Below are positions 16,227-24,221 of a DNA stretch of 64,000 nucleotides, in pieces. The DNA comes from Pseudonocardia sp. TRM90224. GTDB lineage: Bacteria; Actinomycetota; Actinomycetes; Mycobacteriales; Pseudonocardiaceae. The notes under the pieces are model-generated. The model searched no databases and was not told where the DNA came from. It saw only the letters and a program-made list of their open reading frames with translations. A program made the position numbers and the translations under genes. Location: positions 1 through 64,000 of the forward strand of contig NZ_JAJGSX010000013.1 of NCBI RefSeq assembly GCF_021245725.1, read 5' to 3'. Each line of letters opens with the position of its first letter. Positions within the stretch are counted from its first letter, which is position 1.

Positions 16227-17593
16227 TTGCGCAGCAGCCGTCCTGCGCGCTCCTGCAGCACGCCGACCGCGTCGCCCGCCTTGGCCTGCGCTTTCTGGAC
16301 CGCAGGGTCGGTCGGGCCCAACGCCCAGTCGGCCGTGCTCAGCACCGTCAGCGCCCGCTTGACCTTCGCCTGCACCGCGAGCGGCTGCAGCTGCCAGCCG
16401 TCGGCGCTGTGCCGGAGGAGGCCGATGCAGGCCGTCGAGCCCTTGACGAGCGCCGGGGTCAGCGGACCGCACGAGGGCAGCCGCGAGGTGTCGACGGCGA
16501 TCGTCGCGCCGCCGAGGTCGAAACCGCCCTCGACGGCCCGGTAGCCCTCGAGCACCACCGGCTCGGCGATCGCGACCGGGTGGCGGTCGATCGGCGCGAC
16601 CGCGGCTCCCCGCGCGCCCGCGAGGTGCAGCCGGGCGGTGACGAACGGGTCGGCGGCCTCGCCGACCGCCACACACCCGTCGTCCCAGAGCAGCTCGCCG
16701 CCCGGCAGCATCGGCATGCCGCTGACCTCGACGGACGCCCGGCCCGCGAGCACCCCGAGCAGCACCGGGTGGCGGCGCAGCAACGCCCACACCGCTGGTC
16801 CGGTGATCGTCTCGACCTTCGCCGCGGTCACCGCGGCCCGCACGAGCACCGCCTGCCCGCCGTCGGACGGTTCGAGCACGCCGTGCACCTGGACCTGCAC
16901 CGCCGTCGCGTGCTCGGCGACGTCGACGCCGAGCACCAGCAGGCGGCCCGACACCGGCTCGGGCGTGCCAACCGTGCCCGCCGCGTCGAGCAGCACGGCC
17001 CGGCACCAGAGGTCGGCCCAGCGCCGTGTCGGCAGGCGCGCCATGGTGGCCAGCGGGCTGCCGGCGCGCAGCTCACCCGCGAACCCGTCGAGCAGCACCG
17101 CGAGCCGGCGCCGACCCGGCGCGGTGAGCAGCGCCTCGATCACCGGCTCCGCGGTCGAGAGCAGCCCGTCGTCGACTCCGCGCCAACCGCTGATGGCGAG
17201 CTCGCGCAGCCAGGCCAACGCCGCGCCGGGCCGGCCCGGCGCGGGCGAGAGCTCCGCCGGCCACGACGTCCGGTCGCGGCCGAGCGCGGAATCGAGCGTG
17301 CCCAGCAGGGCATCGTGTACCGAGCCGAAGAGCGCCGTCCGGGCGCCGGCGAGCGCAACCAGATCGGCGTCGGACGGCGAGCCCGCGGTGACCGCCGCCG
17401 CGGCCGCCGCGACCCGTTCGCCGAGCGGGGACCCGGCGAACGCCGCGGCCAGCGCGGTTACGGCCGCCGCGTGCTCCTCGCCGAGCCGGGCCAGGCCGTC
17501 GACCAGCGCGTCGTCGAACCCGGCCGCCAGCTCGGCGGCGTCGTCGATCCCGGCCGGCGCGCCCTGCATCGCCGTGAGCTGCTGCGCGAGCAT
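16223..17593 (-). CDS. DUF5691-like protein of five-gene cassette
   Basis: 456 residues, rich in Ala/Leu, without membrane segments or a recognisable catalytic motif. By position and length (between a SWIM zinc-finger protein and a VWA protein) and by features such as LPTRRWADLW and GRLLVLGVDVAEH I assign it to the DUF5691 family. The N-terminal half looks helical, the C-terminal half contains beta-rich segments (AVQVQVHGVLE, RASVEVSGMPML). ATG 17593 overlaps the SWIM stop as TGATG, and its own stop overlaps the VWA start, so expression is tightly coupled on both sides. No biochemical function is known to me. Confidence 0.65.
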   Translation of the reverse strand: MLAQQLTAMQGAPAGIDDAAELAAGFDDALVDGLARLGEEHAAAVTALAAAFAGSPLGERVAAAAAAVTAGSPSDADLVALAGARTALFGSVHDALLGTLDSALGRDRTSWPAELSPAPGRPGAALAWLRELAISGWRGVDDGLLSTAEPVIEALLTAPGRRRLAVLLDGFAGELRAGSPLATMARLPTRRWADLWCRAVLLDAAGTVGTPEPVSGRLLVLGVDVAEHATAVQVQVHGVLEPSDGGQAVLVRAAVTAAKVETITGPAVWALLRRHPVLLGVLAGRASVEVSGMPMLPGGELLWDDGCVAVGEAADPFVTARLHLAGARGAAVAPIDRHPVAIAEPVVLEGYRAVEGGFDLGGATIAVDTSRLPSCGPLTPALVKGSTACIGLLRHSADGWQLQPLAVQAKVKRALTVLSTADWALGPTDPAVQKAQAKAGDAVGVLQERAGRLLRK

Positions 17594-18093
17594 CAGCCCA
17601 CCGCCGTTGCGGGGAACCAGGCCAGCTCCGGGACGGGCGCGGTGCTGTCGGGCACCTCGAGGTAGGCGAGGTGGCGCAGGAACCGGCTGAACACGGCAGC
17701 AGCCGGGGCGGGCTCGTGGTGCCCGCGCAGGCACGTGATCAGCTCGGCGCCCTCCGGCGCCTCGACCCGCAGGTAGCGGGCCACCCGCTGCGTCCCGTAC
17801 TGCAGCGTGGCCTCGGCGACGAGCAGCTGCAGGTGCTTGCACGCGTGCTGGGCCGACACGCCGCCGCACGGGCGGTTGTTGTTGGTGCTGCAGGTGAAGG
17901 CGTGCGTCCCCGCCGCGAAGGAGGAGACGTAGACCCGTTCGATGTCCGAGCCGCTCGAGACGACGCCTTGCAGGCGGCCGTCGGCGAGCTCGAGGAAAGG
18001 GACCTTCGCCAGCTTCCGCGGCCGCACCGGCGGCGCCACCCGCACCAGGCTCGCCCGCTCCCACGCCACCCCATCGGGTGAACCGTCGATCAT
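17593..18093 (-). CDS. SWIM-type zinc-finger protein, first gene of cassette
   Basis: 166 residues. A SWIM-like metal site is formed by Cys68, Cys76, Cys85 and His87 (FTCSTNNNRPC ... ACKHL); the first pair is wider than the canonical CxC, a variant common in MoxR-linked members. Family knowledge: SWIM domains bind nucleic acid or protein. It is the 5' gene of the operon. No Shine-Dalgarno precedes ATG 18093; instead minus-strand TACCTT (18100-18105) ends 6 nt before it, fitting leaderless translation. All four downstream genes follow with overlaps or gaps of 14 bp or less. Confidence 0.75.
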   Translation of the reverse strand: MIDGSPDGVAWERASLVRVAPPVRPRKLAKVPFLELADGRLQGVVSSGSDIERVYVSSFAAGTHAFTCSTNNNRPCGGVSAQHACKHLQLLVAEATLQYGTQRVARYLRVEAPEGAELITCLRGHHEPAPAAAVFSRFLRHLAYLEVPDSTAPVPELAWFPATAVG

Positions 18094-18210
18094 GGTCGGA
18101 AGGTAGCGAACGGCCCCGACAATCCGGCACCAACCGCCGGACCGGGCCGGCGCACGCCCCCTCAGCGCAATCCCGCTATGGCGGCCGGGTCATGTGTGCG
18201 TTCCCCACGC

Positions 18211-18269
18211 GAGGGCAGCAAAGCCACTTTCCGGCCCTCACAGGGCAGGAAAGTGGCTTTCCTGCCCTC
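18211..18269. repeat. Family-B double hairpin B2
   Basis: Paired AAAGCCACTTT / AAAGTGGCTTT halves; the left half has GGCAGCAAAG instead of GGCAGGAAAG, shared with B4. It lies between the start of the SWIM gene and the end of the next minus-strand gene. The rest of the 18094-18305 gap holds only the cassette promoter. Confidence 0.88.
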
Positions 18270-18305
18270 CCCCGCAGGACCTGGGGCCCACGATTCGGGG
18301 GCGGG

Positions 18306-19196
18306 TTAGGCGCCGAGGCGCTTGTTGGCGCGCAGGGTCGTGACCGCCGCGACGGTCGCGTAGCCGCGCCACTCCGCCGCCGCGGCGGGGGAGTAGCTGG
18401 CGAAGTCGACGGTCCAGCCGCCGTCGTCCTCCTGCTGCGATGCGAGCCGGTCGAGGTCGGCGGCGATCACGTCGGCGCTGAACAGCGCGCGCACCGGGCC
18501 GTCGGGCAGCGGCGCGACGTCGAGCGGGCGCAGCGCCTCGTCCGGCTTCCCGCCCGCGACCGGCAGCACCCCGTCGTCGGGGATGTGCTTGCCCAGCTGC
18601 GCCACGAGGTCGACGGCCTCCGGGTGCGTCGGGTGCAGTACGTCCAGCAGGTGCAGCGCGAACATCAGCTCGATGGCGTGCGGCGAGTCGTCGAGGGCCC
18701 GGATGGCGTCCAGGCAGTACCTGGTCGCCGCCGCCAGCCAGGGGTGCGCCGCCACGGCGGGGTCGTGCCGGGCGAGCCGGTGCGCGTTCGCGACGACCGC
18801 CGCCGTGATCTGCAGCGACGACGTCGTGTGGTCGGCGTCCGCCCAGAACGGCGCGCACCCGGCCGGGTCGTCGATCGGCAGTGCGAACGGGCCGCCGCCG
18901 TCCGGGAGGGCGACCGTCGCCAGCCAGTCGCACAGCGCCGGCCCCTCCGGGGTGGCCACGCCGGCGTCGGCGAGGGCCTCGAACGCGTGCAGCGCGGCCC
19001 CCGGCTGGCTCGACGAGCTGCGCAGGTCGGGTTCGAGTCCCCAGCCGTAGCCGCCGTCGGCATTGCGATAGGCGTTGACCGCGGCGACGACCCCCGCCGC
19101 GTCGTCGCCGATGATCAGGTGCGCGTACCGCCTGCGGTCGAGCTGGCGGGCGTGGGTCGCCATGAAGCGCGTCGCTGCGTCCAGATCGATGTCCAT
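18306..19196 (-). CDS. Alpha/alpha-toroid (prenyltransferase/terpene-cyclase repeat-like) protein
   Basis: 296 residues. Two QW-type repeats are visible, NADGGYGWGLEPD near residue 49 and QQEDDGGWTVDF near residue 258, with spaced helical segments between them. Family knowledge: such repeats build the alpha/alpha-toroid of squalene cyclases and prenyltransferase beta subunits; short stand-alone versions are usually annotated only as hypothetical proteins. The catalytic DXDD motif of class II cyclases is not seen. ATG 19196 has AAAGG 8 nt upstream (GTG 19205 has none). It follows the desaturase by 50 bp and is probably co-transcribed with it, hinting at a lipid- or isoprenoid-related role. Confidence 0.6.
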   Translation of the reverse strand: MDIDLDAATRFMATHARQLDRRRYAHLIIGDDAAGVVAAVNAYRNADGGYGWGLEPDLRSSSSQPGAALHAFEALADAGVATPEGPALCDWLATVALPDGGGPFALPIDDPAGCAPFWADADHTTSSLQITAAVVANAHRLARHDPAVAAHPWLAAATRYCLDAIRALDDSPHAIELMFALHLLDVLHPTHPEAVDLVAQLGKHIPDDGVLPVAGGKPDEALRPLDVAPLPDGPVRALFSADVIAADLDRLASQQEDDGGWTVDFASYSPAAAAEWRGYATVAAVTTLRANKRLGA

Positions 19197-19246
19197 GCCG
19201 GTCACCTTTCCCGAACGGCGCGCTCAGGTCGTGAACGAATCGGACG

Positions 19247-20272
19247 TCAGCGCAGCGGTTCGCTCGCGTGGTCGAGGTGGCGCAGGGTCTCCCGCCACGA
19301 CGCCACGAGGCCCGTCGAGTGGTAGGGCACGCCGATCTCGGCGCAGTAGTCGCGCACGACCACACGTGCCGCACGCAGGTTCGGCGTCGGCATGCTGGGG
19401 AAGAGGTGGTGCTCGATCTGGTGGTTGAGCCCGCCCATCGCGACGTGCAGCACCCGGTCGGTGCCCGGCCCGCCGTGCACGTTGCGGGAGGTGACGACCT
19501 GCTTGCGCAGGAAGTCGAGCTTCTCCTGCGGCATCTCCATTCCCTTGTGGTTCGGCGCGAAGATCGAGCCGAGGTAGACGCCGAACGCGCACTGGTGCAC
19601 GAGGAAGAACGCCACCGCCAGCGCCGGCGGCAGCACGAGGAAGAGCGCCGCCAGGTAGCCGACGACATGCGCGGCGATCAGCGCGAGCTCCAGGCCGCGG
19701 CGTTCGATCCGGGCCCCGCCGGCGCCGAGGAGCCCTTGCAGGCTGGCGCGGCGCAGGTCGATGCCGGCGAGCGTCAGCAGCGGGAAGAACAGCACCCGTT
19801 GGTGGCGCTGGATGAACCGGAACGCGCCGGTGCTGCGGCTGGTCTGCTCCTGCGTGAACGCGAGCGCGCCCGGCTCGACGTCGGGGTCGAGGCCCTCGTG
19901 GTTGGGGTTGGCGTGGTGGCGGGTGTGCTTGTCCATCCACCAGCCGTACGACATGCCGATTCCGAGGTTGCCCAGCAGCCGCCCGACCACCGCCGACGGG
20001 GCCCGCGTGCGGAACACCTGCCGGTGCGCGACGTCGTGCGCGAGCAGCGCGACCTGCCCGTACAACGCGGCCGCCACGAGCGCAACCAGCAGCTGCCACG
20101 GCGAGCTGCCGAGCAGGACGAACGCCGTGACCGTCGCCGCCGCGGCGGCCCCGACCAGCGCGAACCGGCCGACGTAGTAGGCGGGCTTGCGCTCCAGCAG
20201 CCCCGCGGCCGCGATGCGGCGCGACAGCACGGAGAAGTCGCTCCCTGCCCGTGTAGCGGTGTCGATCGTCAT
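19247..20272 (-). CDS. Membrane fatty-acid desaturase
   Basis: 341 residues with all three histidine boxes: HDVAH (79-83), HTRHH (116-120) and HQIEHH near residue 287, arranged around four hydrophobic segments. Family knowledge: di-iron acyl-lipid or acyl-CoA desaturases; the HQIEHH third box is that of front-end/linoleoyl-type desaturases. There is no fused cytochrome b5 or ferredoxin domain, so electrons must come from separate proteins. Start ATG 20272 has GAGG at a spacing of 9; the upstream in-frame GTG/ATG extension is low quality. Probably adapts membrane fluidity; regiospecificity cannot be read. Confidence 0.9.
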   Translation of the reverse strand: MTIDTATRAGSDFSVLSRRIAAAGLLERKPAYYVGRFALVGAAAAATVTAFVLLGSSPWQLLVALVAAALYGQVALLAHDVAHRQVFRTRAPSAVVGRLLGNLGIGMSYGWWMDKHTRHHANPNHEGLDPDVEPGALAFTQEQTSRSTGAFRFIQRHQRVLFFPLLTLAGIDLRRASLQGLLGAGGARIERRGLELALIAAHVVGYLAALFLVLPPALAVAFFLVHQCAFGVYLGSIFAPNHKGMEMPQEKLDFLRKQVVTSRNVHGGPGTDRVLHVAMGGLNHQIEHHLFPSMPTPNLRAARVVVRDYCAEIGVPYHSTGLVASWRETLRHLDHASEPLR

Positions 20273-20383
20273 GCCACGAGCCTCGCCGGACGGCGGCCCG
20301 TTGATCAGCCGGTGCGCCCCCGAGCCTGGGTGGGGCAAGCCCCACGGGCGGTGGGGGAGTCACCTCCCGGAACCGCACCCGGG

Positions 20384-20440
20384 GAGGGCAGGAAAGCCAC
20401 TTTCCGGCCCTGTGGGGGCAGGAAAGTGGCTTTCCTGCCC
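20384..20440. repeat. Family-B double hairpin B3
   Basis: Left half closes with GGCCCTGTG, right half intact GGCAGGAAAG-TGG-CTTTCCTGCC. Located just downstream of the minus-strand MFS stop's neighbour, between the desaturase start and the MFS stop. Confidence 0.88.
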
Positions 20441-20460
20441 ACCGGCGGAGCCGGTGGGAG

Positions 20461-21771
20461 CTACGTGGTGGCCGGCTCGCGGCGGCGGAGCAGCAGCGTC
20501 GTCACCCCGGCCACCGGGAGCGCGATCAGCGCGATGAGCGCGCCCGGCACCCCGATCACGTCGGCGAGCCCGCCGACCAGCGCCGCGCCGACGCTCGCGC
20601 CGGTCAGGAAGACGAGCGTCGCGATGCCGAGCGCGACCCCGCGCTGCTCGCCGCCGACGGCGGCGCCGACCGAGGAGATCATCGCCGGGTGCCCGACGCC
20701 GAACGCGACCGTCACCAGCGCGACGCCGATCGCGAGCAGCACCGGCGAGTCGAACGCCCCACCTGCAGCGGAGACGAGGAGCGCGACGATCGCTGTCGGG
20801 CAGGCCAGCGTCAAAGCGCGGTGCGCGCCGAGGCGGTGCAGGAGCCACCTCGCGACCGGCGGGGAGAGGAAGCCGACGACGGCGGCCGGGAGCAGCAGCA
20901 CCCCCGTCGCGAGCGGCGTCCACCCCCACGACGCGGCCGCGAGCGGCACCCCGAGCAGCAGCGCGAACCAGCTCGCCGGCACCGCGGCCGCCGCGAACGC
21001 GCTGCGCAGGACCACCGCGTTGGTGATGACGGCGCGGGGCAGGAAGCCGTCGGGCCGCTTGCGCACCCGCAGCACGACCGCCGGCACCCCCACGACGAGC
21101 AGGACGGCGCCCAGCACGGCCGCGACCTGTCCCGCCGACGGCGACTGGATCAGCAGCACGAGCCCGGACGCGGCAACGGCGACCAGCGTCGCGCCGAGCT
21201 TGTCGATCCGCTCGCCCGTCCCGCCACCGGGTGCCGCCCGCCAGAGCGGCGGGATCGCGAGCAGCCCGATCACCGGCAGCGCGAGCGCCCACCGCCATCC
21301 GCCGAACGCCTCCAGCGCGCCGCCCAGCAGCGGGCCCAGCGCGCTGAGGGTCGCGGAGGTCCCCGCGATGCGGCCGAGCGCGGCGCCTTGCTGGTCGCCG
21401 CTCCACCGCGCGCTGATCAGCGCCGTCGCGAGCACGGGCACGGCAGCGGCGCCCGCGCCCTGCACGATCCTCGCGATCATCAGCACCGCGAAGTTCGGTG
21501 CGAGCGCCGCGGCGAGCGCACCCAGCGACATCGCCGCGATGCCGAGGCAGAGCGGGAGCCGGATGCCGACCATGTCGGCGATCCGCCCGTGCGTCGGTGT
21601 CGCGACCGCGAGCGCCACCGTGTACCCGCTGATGATCCACACGCCCGTCGCGACGGAGATGCCGAGGTCGGCGGTCAGCTCCGGCAGCGCGACGGTCACC
21701 GCGGACGTGCTGGTGCCCGCCAAACCGAACAGGAGGCCGAGCAGCACGGCCGAGCGCGTTGGGGATTCCAC
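20461..21771 (-). CDS. MFS transporter (drug-exporter-like)
   Basis: 436 residues, about 12-14 hydrophobic segments. Motif A-like THGRIADMVGIRLPL after TM2 and GTSATLSALGPLLGGAL in TM5 place it among DHA-type antiporters. The start is taken as GTG 21771 (VESPTRSAVLLGL); no Shine-Dalgarno is visible and no clear -10 was found, so the start is provisional. Divergently transcribed from the MoxR-like gene at 21871, sharing a 99-bp promoter region. Substrate unknown. Confidence 0.82.
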   Translation of the reverse strand: MESPTRSAVLLGLLFGLAGTSTSAVTVALPELTADLGISVATGVWIISGYTVALAVATPTHGRIADMVGIRLPLCLGIAAMSLGALAAALAPNFAVLMIARIVQGAGAAAVPVLATALISARWSGDQQGAALGRIAGTSATLSALGPLLGGALEAFGGWRWALALPVIGLLAIPPLWRAAPGGGTGERIDKLGATLVAVAASGLVLLIQSPSAGQVAAVLGAVLLVVGVPAVVLRVRKRPDGFLPRAVITNAVVLRSAFAAAAVPASWFALLLGVPLAAASWGWTPLATGVLLLPAAVVGFLSPPVARWLLHRLGAHRALTLACPTAIVALLVSAAGGAFDSPVLLAIGVALVTVAFGVGHPAMISSVGAAVGGEQRGVALGIATLVFLTGASVGAALVGGLADVIGVPGALIALIALPVAGVTTLLLRRREPATT

Positions 21772-21857
21772 GGGACTTACAACACCATGCTCGCGGCTTT
21801 TGTTGCTTGACGGCACCGAAGTTTCCCCGACGTTCGGACATCCCGCCGGGCCGGGCG

Positions 21858-21880
21858 TAGCGTGGAATCCGTGCCCCAAG
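21858..21880 (+). promoter_or_regulatory. Leaderless promoter element shared with VWA gene at 26139
   Basis: TAGCGT (21858-21863) lies 7 nt before GTG 21871. The 23 bases 21853-21875 (GGGCGTAGCG, TGGAATCCGT, GCC) recur identically at 26121-26143 before the VWA partner gene. Confidence 0.65.
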
Positions 21881-23256
21881 ATCTTCCCCGTACCCTCGGC
21901 GCGCTGCGCGAGTCCGGCCACGAGCTTCGTGGTGTGAAGGACGAGATCCGCGCCAACCTGATCACCGCGCTCCGCGAGGGGCGCGACCCGTGGCCCGGCA
22001 TCGTCGGCTTCGGGCAGACCGTGCTCCCGCAGCTGGAGCGCGCCCTCATCGCCGGACACGACGTCGTGCTGCTCGGCGAGCGCGGCCAGGGCAAGACGCG
22101 CCTCCTGCGCGCTCTGTCCGGCCTCCTCGACGAGTGGACGCCCGTCATCGACGGCTCCGAACTGGGCGAACACCCCTACGCACCGATCACACCCGCGTCG
22201 CGCCGCCGCGCCGCCGAGCTGGGCGACGACCTGCCGGTCGCCTGGCGCCACCGCGACGAGCGCTACACCGAGAAGCTCGCCACCCCCGACACCGCCGTCG
22301 CCGACCTCATCGGCGACGTCGACCCGGTCAAGGTCGCGGAGGGCCGCTCGCTCGGCGACCCCGAGACGATCCACTTCGGGCTCGTGCCACGCGCCCACCG
22401 CGGGATCGTCGCGATCAACGAGCTGCCCGACCTCGCCGAGCGCATCCAGGTCGCGCTGCTCAACGTGATGGAGGAGCGCGACATCCAGGTGCGCGGCTAC
22501 ACGCTGCGCCTCCCGCTCGACGTCCTGCTGGTCGCCAGCGCCAACCCGGAGGACTACACCAACCGCGGGCGGATCATCACCCCGCTCAAGGACCGGTTCG
22601 GCGCCGAGGTCCGCACGCACTACCCGCTCGAGCTGGCCGACGAGATCGCGCTGGTAGAGCAGGAGGCCGAGCTGGTCGCGGCGGTGCCGCGGCACCTGCT
22701 GGAGATCGTCGCCCGGTTCACGCGGTCGCTGCGCGAGTCGAGCGCGGTCGACCAGGGCTCCGGCGTCTCGGCCCGGTTCGCCGTCGCCGCGGCCGAGACG
22801 GTCGCCGCGGCCGCGCTGCGGCGCGCGGCGATCACGGGCGAGGAGCGCGCCGTGGCCCGCCCGATCGACCTCGAGTCGGTGCCGTCGGTGCTGCGCGGCA
22901 AGCTGGAGTTCGCCTCCGGCGAGGAGGGCCGCGAGGAGGAGCACCTGACGCACCTCCTGCGCCGGGCGACGGCCGGCACCGCGCGCGCCAGGCTGCGCGG
23001 CATCGACCTGACCCCGCTCGCGGAGGCGGTCGCGCAGACCCCGGTCCGCACCGGCGAGCGGGTGCCGGCGATCGAGGTGGTCGCGGCCCTCCCGGCCGTC
23101 GAGGCGCTCACCGAGGTCGCCCGCCGGCTCGGTGCGAGCGGCACCGAGGAGCCCGGCCCGATGGCGAGCGCCGCCGAGCTGGCGCTCGAGCTGCTGTTCC
23201 TCACCCGCCGCCTCGCCAAGGACGAGTCGGACGACAACACGGTCAGCTACAGCTGA
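21871..23256 (+). CDS. MoxR-like/Mg-chelatase-type AAA+ ATPase (second system)
   Basis: 461 residues. Walker A GERGQGKTR (69-77), Walker B-region GIVAINELPDL, sensor segment VASANPEDYTNRGRIITPLKDRFG, and a C-terminal helical lid. The order resembles BchI/ChlI-type ATPases that work with a VWA-domain subunit. The likely partner is the 648-residue VWA protein at 26139, which has the same promoter though three features lie between. GTG 21871 is chosen because TAGCGT sits 7 nt upstream (leaderless); an in-frame GTG 21862 overlaps that box. Not closely similar to the AAA+ of the five-gene cassette, so two independent MoxR-type modules coexist. Confidence 0.87.
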   Translation: MPQDLPRTLGALRESGHELRGVKDEIRANLITALREGRDPWPGIVGFGQTVLPQLERALIAGHDVVLLGERGQGKTRLLRALSGLLDEWTPVIDGSELGEHPYAPITPASRRRAAELGDDLPVAWRHRDERYTEKLATPDTAVADLIGDVDPVKVAEGRSLGDPETIHFGLVPRAHRGIVAINELPDLAERIQVALLNVMEERDIQVRGYTLRLPLDVLLVASANPEDYTNRGRIITPLKDRFGAEVRTHYPLELADEIALVEQEAELVAAVPRHLLEIVARFTRSLRESSAVDQGSGVSARFAVAAAETVAAAALRRAAITGEERAVARPIDLESVPSVLRGKLEFASGEEGREEEHLTHLLRRATAGTARARLRGIDLTPLAEAVAQTPVRTGERVPAIEVVAALPAVEALTEVARRLGASGTEEPGPMASAAELALELLFLTRRLAKDESDDNTVSYS

Positions 23257-23258
23257 CC

Positions 23259-23293
23259 CCTGGCAACGCGTGCGTCCTGCATGTGTTGCCAGG
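23259..23293 (+). terminator. Hairpin after MoxR-like gene
   Basis: CCTGGCAACGCGTGC (23259-23273) and GCATGTGTTGCCAGG (23279-23293) pair with two mismatches, starting 3 bp after the stop codon. There is no T-run, as usual in high-GC actinobacteria. Confidence 0.6.
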
Positions 23294-23367
23294 AAAGGTT
23301 TCCTGACCTTCCCTGCTGGCCCATCGCGCCCGGGGTGCACGCCGGATGGGTGCGGGACGCACACGTT

Positions 23368-23420
23368 GCCGGGAAAGCCACGTTCCCGGCCCCACACGCC
23401 GGGAAAGCCACTTTCCCGGC
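23368..23420. repeat. Two direct mini-hairpins, family-B variant
   Basis: GCCGGGAAAG-CCA-CGTTCCCGGC (23368-23390) and GCCGGGAAAG-CCA-CTTTCCCGGC (23398-23420). Both have the CCA loop, so here the two hairpins are direct, not inverted, copies; C has been replaced by G in matching arm positions, keeping pairing. Confidence 0.8.
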
Positions 23421-23472
23421 ATCCTCGGCGTCGCGTCCCGGCCCCACCGCTGCCGCACACCCGAGCGCCGCA

Positions 23473-23529
23473 CCCAGCACGGATTCTCATCCCTCTTGGC
23501 AGCCCGGAGGGCCATGGCGGACCTTCCTG
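23473..23529. repeat. Family-D element D1
   Basis: 57 bp matching the reverse complement of 51754-51810 at all but about six positions. On the + strand one frame reads QHGFSSLLAARRAMADLP. It lies between the convergent MoxR-like and TetR genes. The remainder of 23294-23561 shows nothing else I can assign. Confidence 0.75.
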
Positions 23530-23561
23530 GCACATCCGCGCCGTGGCTCCCCGCCGCCCCC

Positions 23562-24146
23562 TCAGGCGCCCGCGGCCTCCGTCGCGAGCGCCTTCTCGAT
23601 CGTCCGGAGCATCGCGCTGATGGCGGGCTGGCGCGCCATCCGGCCGTCGCTGACCAACTCCCAGGTGCTGAAGACGACCGCCCAGAACATGTGGCGGATC
23701 CACTCGGCCTCGAAGGCCGGGTCGAAGCTGCCGTCGGCGAGTCCACGTTCGACGACCTCGGTCATCGGGTCGCCCTGCGCCTCCATCTTCTGCCAGAACG
23801 GATGGTCCTCCTGGTCGAGCGAGAGCTCCTGCCAGAGGAACGTCATCAACGGCCCGAGGTCGAAGTAGGCGAGGGCGAGCCTGCGGATCGCGTCCGTCGC
23901 CGGGCCCTTGTCGAGCGCGGCTTCCTGCACGGCGGCGCTCCCGCGGGCGATGGCGTTGTCGACGAGCGCCTCGATCAGCTCGGCGCGGTCGGCGAAGTAG
24001 CGGTGCAGCGTGCTGCGGGCCACGTTCGCGGCGTCGGCGATCTCCGACATCGACGCGGTGCGCCGCTCCGAGAGCACGGTGACGGCGGCGTCGAGGATGG
24101 CGCGCCGGGTGCGCGCCCGCGTCCCTGACTCGGCCTCGATGGACAT
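23562..24146 (-). CDS. TetR family regulator (of adjacent ABC exporter)
   Basis: 194 residues. The N-terminal helix-turn-helix reads SEIADAANVARSTLHRYFADRAELIEAL, classic TetR, followed by an all-helical ligand/dimer domain with Trp-rich segments (FLWQEL, MFWAVVFSTWEL). Divergent from the ABC exporter at 24222, with two dyads in between, so it probably represses both. Minus-strand TATAGT (24154-24159) ends 7 nt before ATG 24146, and no Shine-Dalgarno exists: a leaderless start. A TGCGC N9 GCGCA dyad (24149-24167) overlaps this -10. Confidence 0.88.
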   Translation of the reverse strand: MSIEAESGTRARTRRAILDAAVTVLSERRTASMSEIADAANVARSTLHRYFADRAELIEALVDNAIARGSAAVQEAALDKGPATDAIRRLALAYFDLGPLMTFLWQELSLDQEDHPFWQKMEAQGDPMTEVVERGLADGSFDPAFEAEWIRHMFWAVVFSTWELVSDGRMARQPAISAMLRTIEKALATEAAGA

Positions 24147-24179
24147 GCTGCGCACTATAACAGCGCACTGCTGACGAAA

Positions 24180-24214
24180 AATAAGACAGAGCTGTCCTAT
24201 TACGGTGCTAGGAT
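24180..24214 (+). promoter_or_regulatory. TetR operator and leaderless promoter of ABC exporter
   Basis: A 22-bp near-perfect palindrome at 24180-24201 (AATAAGACAG, AG, CTGTCCTATT) covers the -35 region; TAGGAT at 24209-24214 is the -10, 7 nt before ATG 24222. Probable binding site of the divergent TetR protein. Confidence 0.7.
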
Positions 24215-24221
24215 GGCCCGC

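Noticed and set aside
19029..19042. GGGTTCGAGTCCCC resembling a tRNA T-arm
   Set aside because: It lies inside the toroid gene in a conserved reading frame and no acceptor, D or anticodon stems surround it.
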